The notes beneath the pieces are model-generated. The model saw only the letters and a list, made by a program, of their open reading frames with translations, did not search any database and was not told where the DNA came from. A DNA stretch of 5,012 nt. It comes from Thermoplasmatota archaeon. Its GTDB lineage: Archaea > Thermoplasmatota > Thermoplasmata > GCA-020350865 > JAUVCJ01. The position numbers and the translations under genes were made by a program. Below are positions 4,791-5,012 of the stretch, in pieces. Location of the stretch: positions 1 through 5,012 of the forward strand of contig JAUVCJ010000182.1 in the NCBI GenBank assembly GCA_030595765.1, read 5' to 3'. Position 1 is the first letter of the stretch, and each line of letters starts with the position of its first letter.

Positions 4791-5012
4791 GTGAAAACGA
4801 TACTGTTCGTATGTACTGGCAATAACTGCCGCTCACCAATGGCCGAGGTAATGGCAAAGCTATGGCTTATGGATCAGGAGCTTGCATGGATGGTGAGCGT
4901 GACCTCTGCAGGAGTTGATGTATCACATTCAGGTGCTTCTTCCCATGCAATATCGGTCATGAAAGAGACCGCTGGCAATGACTGGCTTGAGAGCCATTCC
5001 TCAACAGACATC
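4791..5012 (+). CDS. Low-molecular-weight protein phosphatase, N-terminal part
   Basis: The frame from GTG 4791 codes for 74 residues and continues past the window end. It begins MKTILFVCTGNNCRSPMAE, the phosphate-binding P-loop C8-x5-R14-S15 of the low-molecular-weight protein tyrosine phosphatase superfamily; SAG at 39-41 is also typical. Family members are about 140-155 residues, so roughly half is present and the catalytic Asp near the C-terminus is out of view. The SPMAE ending favours phosphatases over ArsC arsenate reductases, which often have SQMAE. The overall pattern recalls the YwlE-like branch, but position 12 is Asn where YwlE arginine phosphatase has Thr and many tyrosine phosphatases have Ile. 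A stop at 4782-4784 in this frame leaves GTG 4791 as the best start. The ATG at 4784 is in another frame. Substrate is undetermined. Confidence 0.88.
   Translation, partial: MKTILFVCTGNNCRSPMAEVMAKLWLMDQELAWMVSVTSAGVDVSHSGASSHAISVMKETAGNDWLESHSSTDI

Overview
The window looks like archaeal chromosomal DNA. The support is an archaeal-style medium-length AlaX editing protein, Shine-Dalgarno sites matching the archaeal GGAGGTGAT pattern, TATA-like boxes about 25 bases before several starts (three of them with no ribosome site, as expected for leaderless messages), and a surface protein held by one C-terminal membrane helix with a basic tail. A Thermoplasmata-like euryarchaeon would fit, but this is inference; the sequence holds no rRNA or other decisive marker.

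Layout. Positions 40-1607 (+) hold a two-gene, translationally coupled operon: a small stand-alone CARF-like Rossmann protein, followed by a larger protein with a PIN-type nuclease centre. Positions 1608-1833 are a non-coding gap between convergent genes, with a hairpin and a short direct repeat. Positions 1834-4515 (-) hold three genes read in the order rhodanese, alaX, metK. Rhodanese and alaX probably share a transcript, while metK has its own promoter beside a perfect inverted repeat. Positions 4516-4790 are a divergent promoter region carrying a 40-bp-period repeat. From 4791 (+) a low-molecular-weight phosphatase gene begins and runs off the window.

Function. The metK, alaX, rhodanese and phosphatase genes are housekeeping or stress-type functions with no obvious common pathway. 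The most interesting part is the CARF-like/PIN pair. CARF domains usually sense cyclic oligoadenylate made by type III CRISPR systems, and PIN domains are metal-dependent RNases, so the pair may be a sensor-effector defence module split over two polypeptides. No CRISPR array, Cas10 or other cas gene lies in this window, so the link to CRISPR rests on domain recognition alone.

The non-coding parts are rich in small ordered structures: a 40-bp-period repeat, a 19-bp tandem repeat, a 9-bp tandem repeat, a 25-bp palindrome and a hairpin. They are listed separately.
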